Assembly: GCF_013009555.1 (NCBI RefSeq)
Contig: NZ_CP046176.1
Span: 1,891,501 to 1,955,500, forward strand
Length of the DNA stretch: 64,000 bases
Direction of reading: 5' to 3'
From: Phocaeicola dorei
GTDB lineage: Bacteria; Bacteroidota; Bacteroidia; Bacteroidales; Bacteroidaceae
Shown: piece after piece, positions 27,415 to 34,850 of the stretch
Layout of the letters: every line of letters begins with the position of its first letter
How positions within the stretch are numbered: the first letter of the stretch is position 1
Position numbers and translations under genes: made by a program
Notes under the pieces: model-generated
What the model saw: the letters and a program-made list of their open reading frames with translations, nothing else
What the model was told of the DNA's origin: nothing
The model's database searches: none

Positions 27415-28290
27415 TTATCGGATAATTTCCAGTTTGGTCAGATACCTGTGCAGGGTGAAGGCTGCTTCCGGATTCATGTTGCATGCATAGGTGCTGATGC
27501 TTGTCTGTCTGGTCAAAACCTGCAGATCGTCGAGTGCTTTGCCGGTGAGCTTTGGATTCCACCAGTTGATTGTAACCTGCGAGCAGAGAGCTTTGAAATG
27601 CTTCATGGCTGTCTGGGGACGGATGGTGTTATCAGATGCCTGTTCGATGAATACAATGGCCTCCAACGGGCGGCGTTCATTGTGACAGATACCGCTGGAA
27701 CCGCATACAGGCCATCCCGTTATCTCGTAGTCGCCGTTTGGAAGTGGACAGAGCAGGGCACGGTCGCCATTGAGTACCTGGGTGCCGGGAATATGCCGGC
27801 ACCACAGGTTGGCATGCGTCGATTTGCCAATGCCGCTAGGACCACTGAATAAGATGGCTTGCCCACGATAATCCAGAAAAGTACAATGTAGTATGTAACA
27901 TCCCTGGACAGATAAAGGACGTTCCAGGCACAGGCAGGAAATGAACAGGGTATCTGTTTGCAGTTCTCTTTTCAGACCTTCGATGAAATAGATGTTGGCA
28001 TCTCTTTCGTTTCTTTCCTGATAGAGAGCATAGCAGGCATTCAGGTTTCCTACAGCCAGCAGGCGTGTTTCTTGTTCTTCCTTCCGGAAAACTACGATGT
28101 CGTTGCGTTGGAATGTGATCTGCCAGTCGTTGGACGGCAAAGGCAGACGGTTGACAAAATAGAATGTATAGTACCGGTCCGCTTCTTTGGTAGCGGGTTT
28201 ATGGTCGAGAAACAAACGGCTGTTAACAGGAATCTCCTGTTCTGTCACTCCTGACAATTCAATCGTTAGCGGGCCGATATTCAGTCTCAC
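27415..28290 (-). CDS. HPr kinase/PEP carboxykinase-like ATP-binding protein
   Basis: A 291-residue protein related to HprK. The P-loop GPSGIGKST is near residue 172, preceded by a beta-rich N-terminal half, and followed by LNGDRALL and ITGWPVCGSSG, which correspond to the acidic metal site and the phosphate-handling loop of the family. Related proteins accompany lasso-peptide clusters, where one was shown to phosphorylate the precursor's C-terminal Ser; here the target is unknown. It starts 12 nt after the radical SAM gene at 28303 stops. Confidence 0.78.
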   Translation of the reverse strand: MRLNIGPLTIELSGVTEQEIPVNSRLFLDHKPATKEADRYYTFYFVNRLPLPSNDWQITFQRNDIVVFRKEEQETRLLAVGNLNACYALYQERNERDANIYFIEGLKRELQTDTLFISCLCLERPLSVQGCYILHCTFLDYRGQAILFSGPSGIGKSTHANLWCRHIPGTQVLNGDRALLCPLPNGDYEITGWPVCGSSGICHNERRPLEAIVFIEQASDNTIRPQTAMKHFKALCSQVTINWWNPKLTGKALDDLQVLTRQTSISTYACNMNPEAAFTLHRYLTKLEIIR

Positions 28291-28302
28291 AATCTTCAGT
28301 TT

Positions 28303-29409
28303 TTAATGTATTACGGGGGGATAATTCGTAATGATCCGTTCTTTGGCTTTCGCCATCTGGCAAAGATAGTCCATGCTTCCGGTGATTGTTTTTTCACAGT
28401 GTGCGGCGGCATAGCATACGTTGCATACGGGACGAAGGTGGCAACCCTCGCATTCGGTATGGGATACCAGTTCCTTGGCTTCTTCTAAAAGTTGTTGCCA
28501 TGCAGTTGTCATCGGAATCTTTTTCAGGTCAACGGCCGGTTGATCCAGCATCACACAGGGGGTGAGGATGCCTTGCCAGTTGATCCAGCATGAACTCTTG
28601 GCAGCTCTGCACTCCAAAGAGCAGGCTCGTGTTCCTTCCACATGGGCAAGCGTATATTTCAAGTCGTGCATGTATCGTGCCATGTCATTCCCTTTTTTGT
28701 ACTCCATATATTGCATCTCGATGCGGGCCGCCTCGTCGGCATCCAGTCTTTCAGTTAGAATGTTACGCAGACTTCCGCATTCGGGGCGTGAGAGAGGAAA
28801 CATGTATGAGTTTACTTCTGCCGGAATGTCCAGATGCTGGGCCAGACGGATGATCTCGTCGTAATCTTTTTCATTCTTTCGTACGATACTTACGTTCAGT
28901 TTCACATCAATGTCTGCCTTTTTCAACCGTTTCAGGGCTTCCATGCACAGGGTGTATCCTTGCGGATTGTGGCACAAGCGTCCGTAAGTTTCTCTGCTGT
29001 CTCCATACAGGGTGACGTTTATCCGCCGCGGCTTGTGGGTCTGCAAGATGCGTACCATTTCGTTGTCGATGAGTGTGCCGTTCGTATTGAGAGTCAGGAT
29101 GAATCCCATTTCGCGCAGCCGGGTGTACAGCTCCTTGAAGTGTGGATAGAGCATCGGTTCACCTCCGGTGAGAAGGATGAAGAGTGTACCCATGTCTTGA
29201 AGTTGTTCTGCCCAGTCGAGCCATTGTTGCAAAGGCGATAAACCTCCGTGCCGTTCCACCACGCTGCGTTCGGTGCGTATGAAGCACATGTCGCAGTTGA
29301 GCGTACAGGTGGGAGTCAGCTCGAAGTTGGTAGTGATCGGGACACGGCTCTGATTGGCTTTGTCCACCAATGCCCGTTCTAAAAGGTTGGCATCGTGAAG
29401 ATGATCCAT
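28303..29409 (-). CDS. Radical SAM/SPASM peptide-modifying enzyme
   Basis: A 368-residue protein. The radical SAM cluster motif CxxxCxxC is CTLNCDMC (residues 32-39), followed by LLTGGEPMLYP for SAM binding and TLNTNGTLI. The C-terminal SPASM domain has many Cys (CRAAKSSC, ILTPCVML, CEGCHLRPVCNVCYA and a final CQMAKA), enough for two auxiliary 4Fe-4S clusters. Such enzymes abstract hydrogen from precursor peptides to form thioether, C-C or other bonds. It is about half identical by eye to its neighbour at 29445. It is likely to act on one of the precursor candidates encoded upstream, with a PqqD protein as adaptor. Confidence 0.88.
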   Translation of the reverse strand: MDHLHDANLLERALVDKANQSRVPITTNFELTPTCTLNCDMCFIRTERSVVERHGGLSPLQQWLDWAEQLQDMGTLFILLTGGEPMLYPHFKELYTRLREMGFILTLNTNGTLIDNEMVRILQTHKPRRINVTLYGDSRETYGRLCHNPQGYTLCMEALKRLKKADIDVKLNVSIVRKNEKDYDEIIRLAQHLDIPAEVNSYMFPLSRPECGSLRNILTERLDADEAARIEMQYMEYKKGNDMARYMHDLKYTLAHVEGTRACSLECRAAKSSCWINWQGILTPCVMLDQPAVDLKKIPMTTAWQQLLEEAKELVSHTECEGCHLRPVCNVCYAAAHCEKTITGSMDYLCQMAKAKERIITNYPPVIH

Positions 29410-29444
29410 AACTTGGAATGTATATGTATTTATGAGAAAAGTCT

Positions 29445-30548
29445 TTATAGACTTCCTTTCATTTGTTTCTTTTTACTTTTTGCAATGCGGCAAAGGTAGC
29501 CGATGCCGCCGCATTGCCCTTTTTCATTGCGGGCATTGGCATAGCAGACATCACAGATAGAGCGTAAGGTACAACCTGCGCATTCTTTATGGAACGGAAG
29601 TTGTTCGCATTTGGTTACTATTTGTTTCCAGGCATCGCTTACGGTTGTGGAAAGTAGCGAAACGGCTGGTGTTTCCATATCGACGCACGGAGTCATGACG
29701 CCCTGCCAGTTGATCCATGCGGAACTTTTACCTGCCCGGCAGGCAAGTCCGATGCCTTCAGCAGGTACGGGAGATTCTCCACGTTCCAATTGCTGGAGGA
29801 CATGAGTGGCGTATGATGTGTATTCCTTGCCATATTTATGTTCCAGTGCCTCAACCTCGGCATGTGCCACTTCATCCGGTACGGGGCGGCACGTATCAAG
29901 GGGTAGCGTGGTGGCGCATCCCGGCCGTGAATAGACTGAAATGTAACTGTTGGTCAGCATAGGTAAGTCCCATTCGTCAGCTAGTTCCAGCATTTGCCGG
30001 TGTTCTTTTATATTTTGTCGTGTCAAGGTGAGGTTCAGTTTGGTATCTATGCCATATTCTTTTAATCGTTTCAGTCCTTCCAGGCAACGGTCGAAACCGT
30101 TTGTCGCGTGGCACAGATTGAGATAAGTTCCGTTGGTCACACCATATAACGAGACATTCACCCTCCGGGGTTTCAAACGTTGAAACAGACGTACTGTTTC
30201 GTCATCTATCAAAGTCGCGTTTGTATTGATGGTGAGGATGAATCCTTTTTCTTTCAGCCGGATATATAATTCTTTGAAATCAGGATAGAGTAGGGGCTCG
30301 CCTCCTGTCAGTAAGATGAAGAGGGTTCCTATTTCCTGTAGCTGGTCGGCAATGTGCAGCCATTCCTCTATGCTCCGTAATCCTCCTCTTTTCTCGGCTT
30401 GTGACTTCTCCATGCGGATATAGCACATATCACAACGGAAATTGCACGTCGGTGTCAATTCAATAGTGGCATTGATCGGAGTACGGTTTGCCGTCGCTTT
30501 GTTCACCAATGCCCGTTCCACAGGGTTTATGTCTTGCAGGGATTCCAC
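29445..30548 (-). CDS. Radical SAM/SPASM peptide-modifying enzyme, paralogue
   Basis: A 367-residue paralogue of the preceding enzyme. It has CNFRCDMC (residues 32-39), LLTGGEPLLYPDF, TINTNATLIDD and a SPASM tail with GLACRAGKSSAW, VMTPCVDM, CAGCTLRSICDVCYA and a final CRIAKS. Compared with the first enzyme, the CRA segment lacks one Cys (SSAW instead of SSCW), so the auxiliary cluster ligation or specificity may differ. It is separated from the other by 35 nt and lies 455 bp after the nearer precursor candidate. Confidence 0.88.
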   Translation of the reverse strand: MESLQDINPVERALVNKATANRTPINATIELTPTCNFRCDMCYIRMEKSQAEKRGGLRSIEEWLHIADQLQEIGTLFILLTGGEPLLYPDFKELYIRLKEKGFILTINTNATLIDDETVRLFQRLKPRRVNVSLYGVTNGTYLNLCHATNGFDRCLEGLKRLKEYGIDTKLNLTLTRQNIKEHRQMLELADEWDLPMLTNSYISVYSRPGCATTLPLDTCRPVPDEVAHAEVEALEHKYGKEYTSYATHVLQQLERGESPVPAEGIGLACRAGKSSAWINWQGVMTPCVDMETPAVSLLSTTVSDAWKQIVTKCEQLPFHKECAGCTLRSICDVCYANARNEKGQCGGIGYLCRIAKSKKKQMKGSL

Positions 30549-31003
30549 TAGGATAATGATTTTTTTTCAAAGAAAAGTTTTTGAGTCTAGTGTATTGGAT
30601 TTCATTTACTTCCGTGGTCGTATATGTTACCGAAATTTGTCTCGATGGAAAATATATAGATTATCTTCCCTTTTTGAAGCCCAACAAAAGTTAATACTTA
30701 ATTTAGAGCATATCCTTTTTATAAGGCACCAGAATTGGCATCTCACAAAAAGATATTATCAAATTCGATTGATTTTTAACTATTGGCATACAACCAAGTC
30801 TATATTTTACGATGATAGACCCAAAGATAGGGAAAGTAGAATCTTTCAAGGTCTTCATTGCTTTGCATAATTCGTAAATTTTGATTCGCAGCGAAGATAG
30901 ATATTTTAGAACCCTAATTTGAGAGGTTTACAGTATAGACTTTACTTTTAAGGTCCAAGTCTATACTGTTATTTGATGCGAATTTCATAAATAGGGGAAT
31001 GTC
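30549..31003 (-). other. 455-bp gap before the radical SAM genes; one perfect hairpin
   Basis: No convincing gene. A perfect 13-bp stem pairs acagtatagactt (30930-30942) with aagtctatactgt (30957-30969) around a 14-nt loop; it lies 35 nt after the precursor stop at 31004 and may be an attenuator or partial terminator that lets the small precursor message be more abundant than the enzyme message. No T-run follows. A 51-codon frame (30703-30858, minus) exists, but I cannot support it as a gene. Confidence 0.5.
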
Positions 31004-31399
31004 TTAAGAGTGGTTAGGACGACCTGGTATTTCTTCAACAGCAGATTTGATTTCACCCCAACCTTGATGATTGTATTCTCCAGTGTTATTTACTGTATCA
31101 TAGCTAGTCCACTTGATGCTTCTAATCTTGTCACCTACTTTTGCGTCACTTAAATCGAATCCATTCCAATCAATATTGAGAATAGGTATACCCCATTTTT
31201 CTATAGTCCCTTCGTGCCCTGTAGCATGGATACCATTAATATCTACATAGGTTGTAGCGCATGGTTTTCCATGATTGTTTGTATTGTTTTCTCCATAATG
31301 ACAATGAAATAGTGCTTTAAAGTTATAGCATGCAGCTACATATTCGTTCGGAATGAACTCTTCGCTAATAAGCATCGGTTTTTGATAATCTTTCTTCAT
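31004..31399 (-). CDS. Small protein with leader-like N-terminus, candidate radical SAM substrate (A)
   Basis: A 131-residue protein. The first 23 residues share the pattern YxKPxLxSExFxPxxxVAAC with the neighbouring protein B, while the rest differs. There is no hydrophobic signal peptide, although VAAC looks like a lipobox. The downstream part is rich in Gly, Asn, His and Trp and has several Cys early (YNFKALFHC and KPCAT). A shared N-terminus with divergent C-terminal parts, beside radical SAM and PqqD genes, is what precursor peptides look like. At about 108 residues after VAAC it is long for a core, so a small modified protein is also possible. Confidence 0.65.
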   Translation of the reverse strand: MKKDYQKPMLISEEFIPNEYVAACYNFKALFHCHYGENNTNNHGKPCATTYVDINGIHATGHEGTIEKWGIPILNIDWNGFDLSDAKVGDKIRSIKWTSYDTVNNTGEYNHQGWGEIKSAVEEIPGRPNHS

Positions 31400-31739
31400 A
31401 CTATTTTTTTCTTTTTTGATTCCTGTTTCGGAGGAAAGGAAATCAGAAAAGGTTTGAAGCGAAATAGTGATTGGGTCCCGGAGAAACTCCGGTGTGAAAG
31501 AATTTTGAAATAATTGATATATTGCGATTTACCATCTACAATATGATCCTTTCATTTTCCTTTTCATTACACTAATTCTTTGCAGCTCAAACGATATTCT
31601 GACTTAGTTCCTCCAGTAGTCTGATCATATATTATTTAATCTCTATTTCTATTAATGAGAATCAATAAATTTATCTAAGCGTTAGGAATCAAGATTGAAA
31701 TAAATGAATAAGATTGCGATTTACTGTTTTATTTACCGA
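31400..31739 (-). other. 340-bp leader of protein A with a hairpin and a repeated element
   Basis: No gene seen. Near protein A a perfect hairpin pairs ccggag (31478-31483) with ctccgg (31487-31492) around aaa. Two related segments containing attgcgatttac occur at 31521-31532 and 31713-31724, both preceded on the plus strand by a tgaaataa-type stretch. A third, more distant copy is at about 32248-32260 before protein B. These may be remnants of gene duplication, with a lost third precursor gene between them, or shared regulatory elements. Confidence 0.5.
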
Positions 31740-32129
31740 TTAGGATTTAGCAGTTTCCCAAGAATTTATGTCAAGGTTCTTGGTGGCGTGACCCTCCCAG
31801 CCCTTTTGTCCTCTCCAAACAATGACTAATTCACTTTTCTCAAATTTCTGATTATGGTTGTAATCAACATATCCCCAATAAAAACCAGATTGGGCTTCGG
31901 CTTCATGAAATGCACTACATGGATGATAGTTTCCTAGCCAAATACCTCGATTTCCTGTAGTGGGTTGTGAACCAGAAGCAGGCTTATCTCTAAAATAATA
32001 CAACGTTCCTCTTGGTGCATCACAAGTAAACTTATAAACAGTTCCACTATCTCCACAAGCAGCCACATGCGTTTGCGGCACGAAAGCCTCGCTTTTCAGC
32101 TCCGGCTTTGTATAAACTTTCTTTGTCAT
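31740..32129 (-). CDS. Small protein with leader-like N-terminus, candidate radical SAM substrate (B)
   Basis: A 129-residue protein. The N-terminus MTKKVYTKPELKSEAFVPQ then THVAAC matches protein A position by position (Y, KP, L, SE, F, P, VAAC). The remainder has Cys in FTCDAP and YHPCSAF, several Gly and Trp (RGIWLGNYHP, FYWGYVDYNH) and a polar end. There is no signal peptide. The gene is monocistronic-like within the operon, with 300-bp gaps on either side, as is common for precursor genes that are regulated separately. The nature of any modification is unknown. Confidence 0.65.
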   Translation of the reverse strand: MTKKVYTKPELKSEAFVPQTHVAACGDSGTVYKFTCDAPRGTLYYFRDKPASGSQPTTGNRGIWLGNYHPCSAFHEAEAQSGFYWGYVDYNHNQKFEKSELVIVWRGQKGWEGHATKNLDINSWETAKS

Positions 32130-32429
32130 CTTTTTTTTCTTATTTTGCCAGACTTCTTATTCTGTAAGAGGGCAAAAGTTTGAAAAGAGAAAAACATGAC
32201 CGAGTTCTGCAAGAACTCAATCAATAAGAATCAAGAATAAAAAGGATGAAACGACTGTGATTTACAGTCTTTACCGATTTACGGAGATAAATATCCGGAT
32301 GTGACATGTCGCTTTCGGCTTGTTCACGTTACATCTCCAAATTCCTAACATCTTACAATTTTCTCTTTACTATGAAACTTTCATATAGCCAAGTTCTTGC
32401 AGAACTCTGTCTGTTATTAAATAAATTAT
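32130..32429 (-). other. 300-bp gap with inverted repeats before protein B
   Basis: No gene seen. A 20-bp sequence at 32198-32217 recurs in inverted orientation at 32392-32411 with 19 matches; each copy is itself a small hairpin (gagttct/agaactc). Between them lies another foldable block at 32283-32338, with outer stem ggagat/atctcc, and a gactgt/acagtc hairpin at about 32246-32262. The layout resembles a miniature inverted-repeat element or a structured leader RNA for the precursor gene. Confidence 0.6.
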
Positions 32430-33575
32430 CTATCTCATACTCCGTATCGCATCCGCTACACGCATCACATCCTCGCACGTCATCATTGATCCCGAAGGCA
32501 GACAGAGTCCACAGTTGAACAGGGCTTCCGATACTCCGTTGACGTAGGTGGGGGAGGATGAGAATACGGGTTGCAGGTGTAACGGTTTCCAAAGCGGACG
32601 GGTCTCGATGTCGGCTTTTGCCAAGTGCTGCATCAGCTGCAAGGCGCTGAAACTGGTTTCGTTACTGTCCACTTTAATTGTAGTCAGCCAATAATTGGGT
32701 AGAAATATGGTAGATTTCTTGGGTTCTACCACAGTGATACCCGGAAGTCCTGCCAGCAGCTCGGTGTATAGCCGATGGATGGCACGGCGGTGTGCGATAT
32801 GGTTGTCCACTACACGCATCTGCCCGCGTCCGATACCAGCCGACACATTGCTGAGCCGGTAATTGTATCCGATCTGTTCGTGCTGGTACCAGGGGAACGG
32901 TTCACGTGCCTGGGTAGCATAGAACTTCACTCTCTGGGCTTCCTCTTCCGTATGGCATAATAAGGCGCCGCCACCGCTGGTGGTGATCATCTTGTTGCCG
33001 TTAAAAGAGAAAATCCCATATTGACCGAAGGTCCCGCAATAGCGTCCGTTGTAAACGGCCCCCATTGCTTCGGCAGCGTCTTCCACCACGGGGATGCCGT
33101 AGCGGGAGGCAATGTCACAGATTTCGTTCATGCGGGCAGGCGTGCCGTAAAGGTGTACTGGAAGAATGGCTTTGGGCTTGAGGCCGGTCTGTTTCATACG
33201 GTCGCAGATGGCCTGTTCAAGCAGTATAGGATCCATATTCCAAGTATCAGGCTCACTGTCCACGAAAATGGGGGTAGCACCCTGATAACAAATGGGGTTG
33301 GCTGACGCAGCAAAGGTGAAACTTTGGCAGATCACTTCGTCTCCTTTGCTTACGCCCAGCATGATCAATGCCAAGTGGATGGCTGCCGTACCTGATGATA
33401 ATGCCACGGCGTGTACCTCCTGGTCGCAATGCGTTGAAAGCCACTGTGACAAGTCATGCTCGAAGCCATCTACATTCGGCCCTAAGGGAACTACCCAATT
33501 GGTTTCGAAAGCCTCACGGACGAACTCTTGTTCGGATCCGCCCATGTGTGCCAATGACAACCAAATCTTACTCAT
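32430..33575 (-). CDS. DegT/DnrJ/EryC1/StrS-type sugar aminotransferase (PglE-like)
   Basis: A 381-residue PLP enzyme. It starts with KIWLSLAHMGGSEQEFV, then has VALSSGTAAIHLAL for phosphate binding, DAAEAMGA and the Schiff-base lysine in SFNGNKMITTSGGG. The N-terminal pattern and length are those of PglE/PseC-like enzymes, which convert a UDP-4-keto-6-deoxy-HexNAc to the 4-amino sugar. The PglF-type dehydratase at 36037 would make its substrate. It acts in the cytoplasm and provides the amino sugar for the capsule repeat. It starts 20 nt after the OmpA-family gene. Confidence 0.87.
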   Translation of the reverse strand: MSKIWLSLAHMGGSEQEFVREAFETNWVVPLGPNVDGFEHDLSQWLSTHCDQEVHAVALSSGTAAIHLALIMLGVSKGDEVICQSFTFAASANPICYQGATPIFVDSEPDTWNMDPILLEQAICDRMKQTGLKPKAILPVHLYGTPARMNEICDIASRYGIPVVEDAAEAMGAVYNGRYCGTFGQYGIFSFNGNKMITTSGGGALLCHTEEEAQRVKFYATQAREPFPWYQHEQIGYNYRLSNVSAGIGRGQMRVVDNHIAHRRAIHRLYTELLAGLPGITVVEPKKSTIFLPNYWLTTIKVDSNETSFSALQLMQHLAKADIETRPLWKPLHLQPVFSSSPTYVNGVSEALFNCGLCLPSGSMMTCEDVMRVADAIRSMR

Positions 33576-33595
33576 TTTCAGTTATGAACAAAAAA

Positions 33596-34822
33596 TTATT
33601 TGTTGCGTGCTTCGGTGATGAACACTACAACACGGTTCCACTCGTTCTTCAGCTGGTATGGTTGCAGGCTATCACCTTTGTAATCCACCCGGATGCGGCT
33701 TGGATCCACACCGAACTCTTTCACCATCATGTTGCAGACAGCTTCGGCACGGCGCTGGCTCAATTTCAAATTGTAGGCCGGATTACCAGTCTGTACGTCG
33801 GCATAACCTGTTATGATCAGGTTGACTTCCGGATGGTCTTCCAAATACTTGGCAGCTTCTGCCACATTCTTTTTCTGGATATCGGTAATATTGTACTTGT
33901 CGATAATGAATGATACGGTCATACCCAACATTTCGTTCTTCACTACCTCTTTCTTCACTTCTGTGACGACTGGTGCCGGTACCGGCTTGTTACGCTCTTC
34001 ATTGATCTTGCGGTTCAATTCGTCAACCCATGCCTGGTCGTTCACCTCTGTGTAGCGGAAGCGGCGATCGCCGTACTGGTCCTTGAAATGATAGGTGAGA
34101 CCTAACATGACGTTGGCGTATGAATCCCATTTGCGGTCGTAACGCGTACCGTTGAAAGCATCGTCCGTTGCGTTGAAGGTCGCTTCCAGATTGATGTCAA
34201 GCGCATTGCTCAACATATAATTGAACTGGAGGCCTGCGCGTAGAGAGAAAAACGTTTTGTTGTCAGTGCTGATTTGGTAGGGGGCAAACTCCTCACTGGG
34301 GGATTTGTCCCACTCTTTGACTTTATCATCGAATCCGAAACTGGAGTTGAATCCCATACCCAAGATACCTACTACATTGAAACGGATATCTTCGTCATAT
34401 TGGGCGAAAATATTGTGCAGGTTGAACAATCCGTCCAAATAACCGTTGAACATATTGAAACCGTAGTTCCCTTTGCCATACACCTCGGGAAAGGCTTCAA
34501 TCACTTCGCTGTTGGCGCGTGACATTTGTTTCAAATAAGCGAGTTGCACACGTGCTCCGATGGCGGGTGAGAAGTATTTACCGACCGAGAGGGCTATGCT
34601 TGGTCTGGTCATGGCGCCGAAAGATCCGAAGCGGCTGTTCTCGGACAGCGAATGATTGGCGCCGGCCTGAATTCCGATGAACCAGTTGTCACCGGCCTTG
34701 TAATGCTTTAGCGCCCGTACAGTGTCGGTCTTTAATTTCCAAGTTGCATCGTCTTCTATTGTTTGTGCCCATAAAGATACAGAACAAAAGAAGACCACAA
34801 ATAATATAGCTATTTTTTTCAT
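33596..34822 (-). CDS. OmpA-family outer-membrane protein
   Basis: A 408-residue protein. The signal peptide ends near SLWAQ (residues 16-20). A beta-barrel-like N-terminal half with many alternating aromatic residues follows, then a linker rich in Pro and Val, and a C-terminal OmpA peptidoglycan-binding domain with ITGYADVQTGNPAYN and LSQRRAEAV, keeping the Asp and Arg that hold diaminopimelate. It sits inside the capsule operon, 28 nt after a related gene. It may anchor the capsule machinery or polymer to the cell wall; this is inference. Confidence 0.85.
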   Translation of the reverse strand: MKKIAILFVVFFCSVSLWAQTIEDDATWKLKTDTVRALKHYKAGDNWFIGIQAGANHSLSENSRFGSFGAMTRPSIALSVGKYFSPAIGARVQLAYLKQMSRANSEVIEAFPEVYGKGNYGFNMFNGYLDGLFNLHNIFAQYDEDIRFNVVGILGMGFNSSFGFDDKVKEWDKSPSEEFAPYQISTDNKTFFSLRAGLQFNYMLSNALDINLEATFNATDDAFNGTRYDRKWDSYANVMLGLTYHFKDQYGDRRFRYTEVNDQAWVDELNRKINEERNKPVPAPVVTEVKKEVVKNEMLGMTVSFIIDKYNITDIQKKNVAEAAKYLEDHPEVNLIITGYADVQTGNPAYNLKLSQRRAEAVCNMMVKEFGVDPSRIRVDYKGDSLQPYQLKNEWNRVVVFITEARNK

Positions 34823-34850
34823 GCCAAATTATACTTTTAAAATGGGTCGT

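Noticed and set aside
30703..30858. 51-codon minus-strand frame in the gap before the radical SAM genes
   Set aside because: No leader motif, no family resemblance and no promoter; frames of this length are expected by chance in AT-rich DNA.
31004..32129. Proteins A and B as ordinary lipoproteins because of VAAC
   Set aside because: The lipobox-like word is not preceded by a hydrophobic signal segment; the first 20 residues are charged and polar.
32306..32518. Plus-strand frame overlapping the end of the aminotransferase gene
   Set aside because: It is a shadow of the aminotransferase and the inverted-repeat region, with no recognisable protein features.
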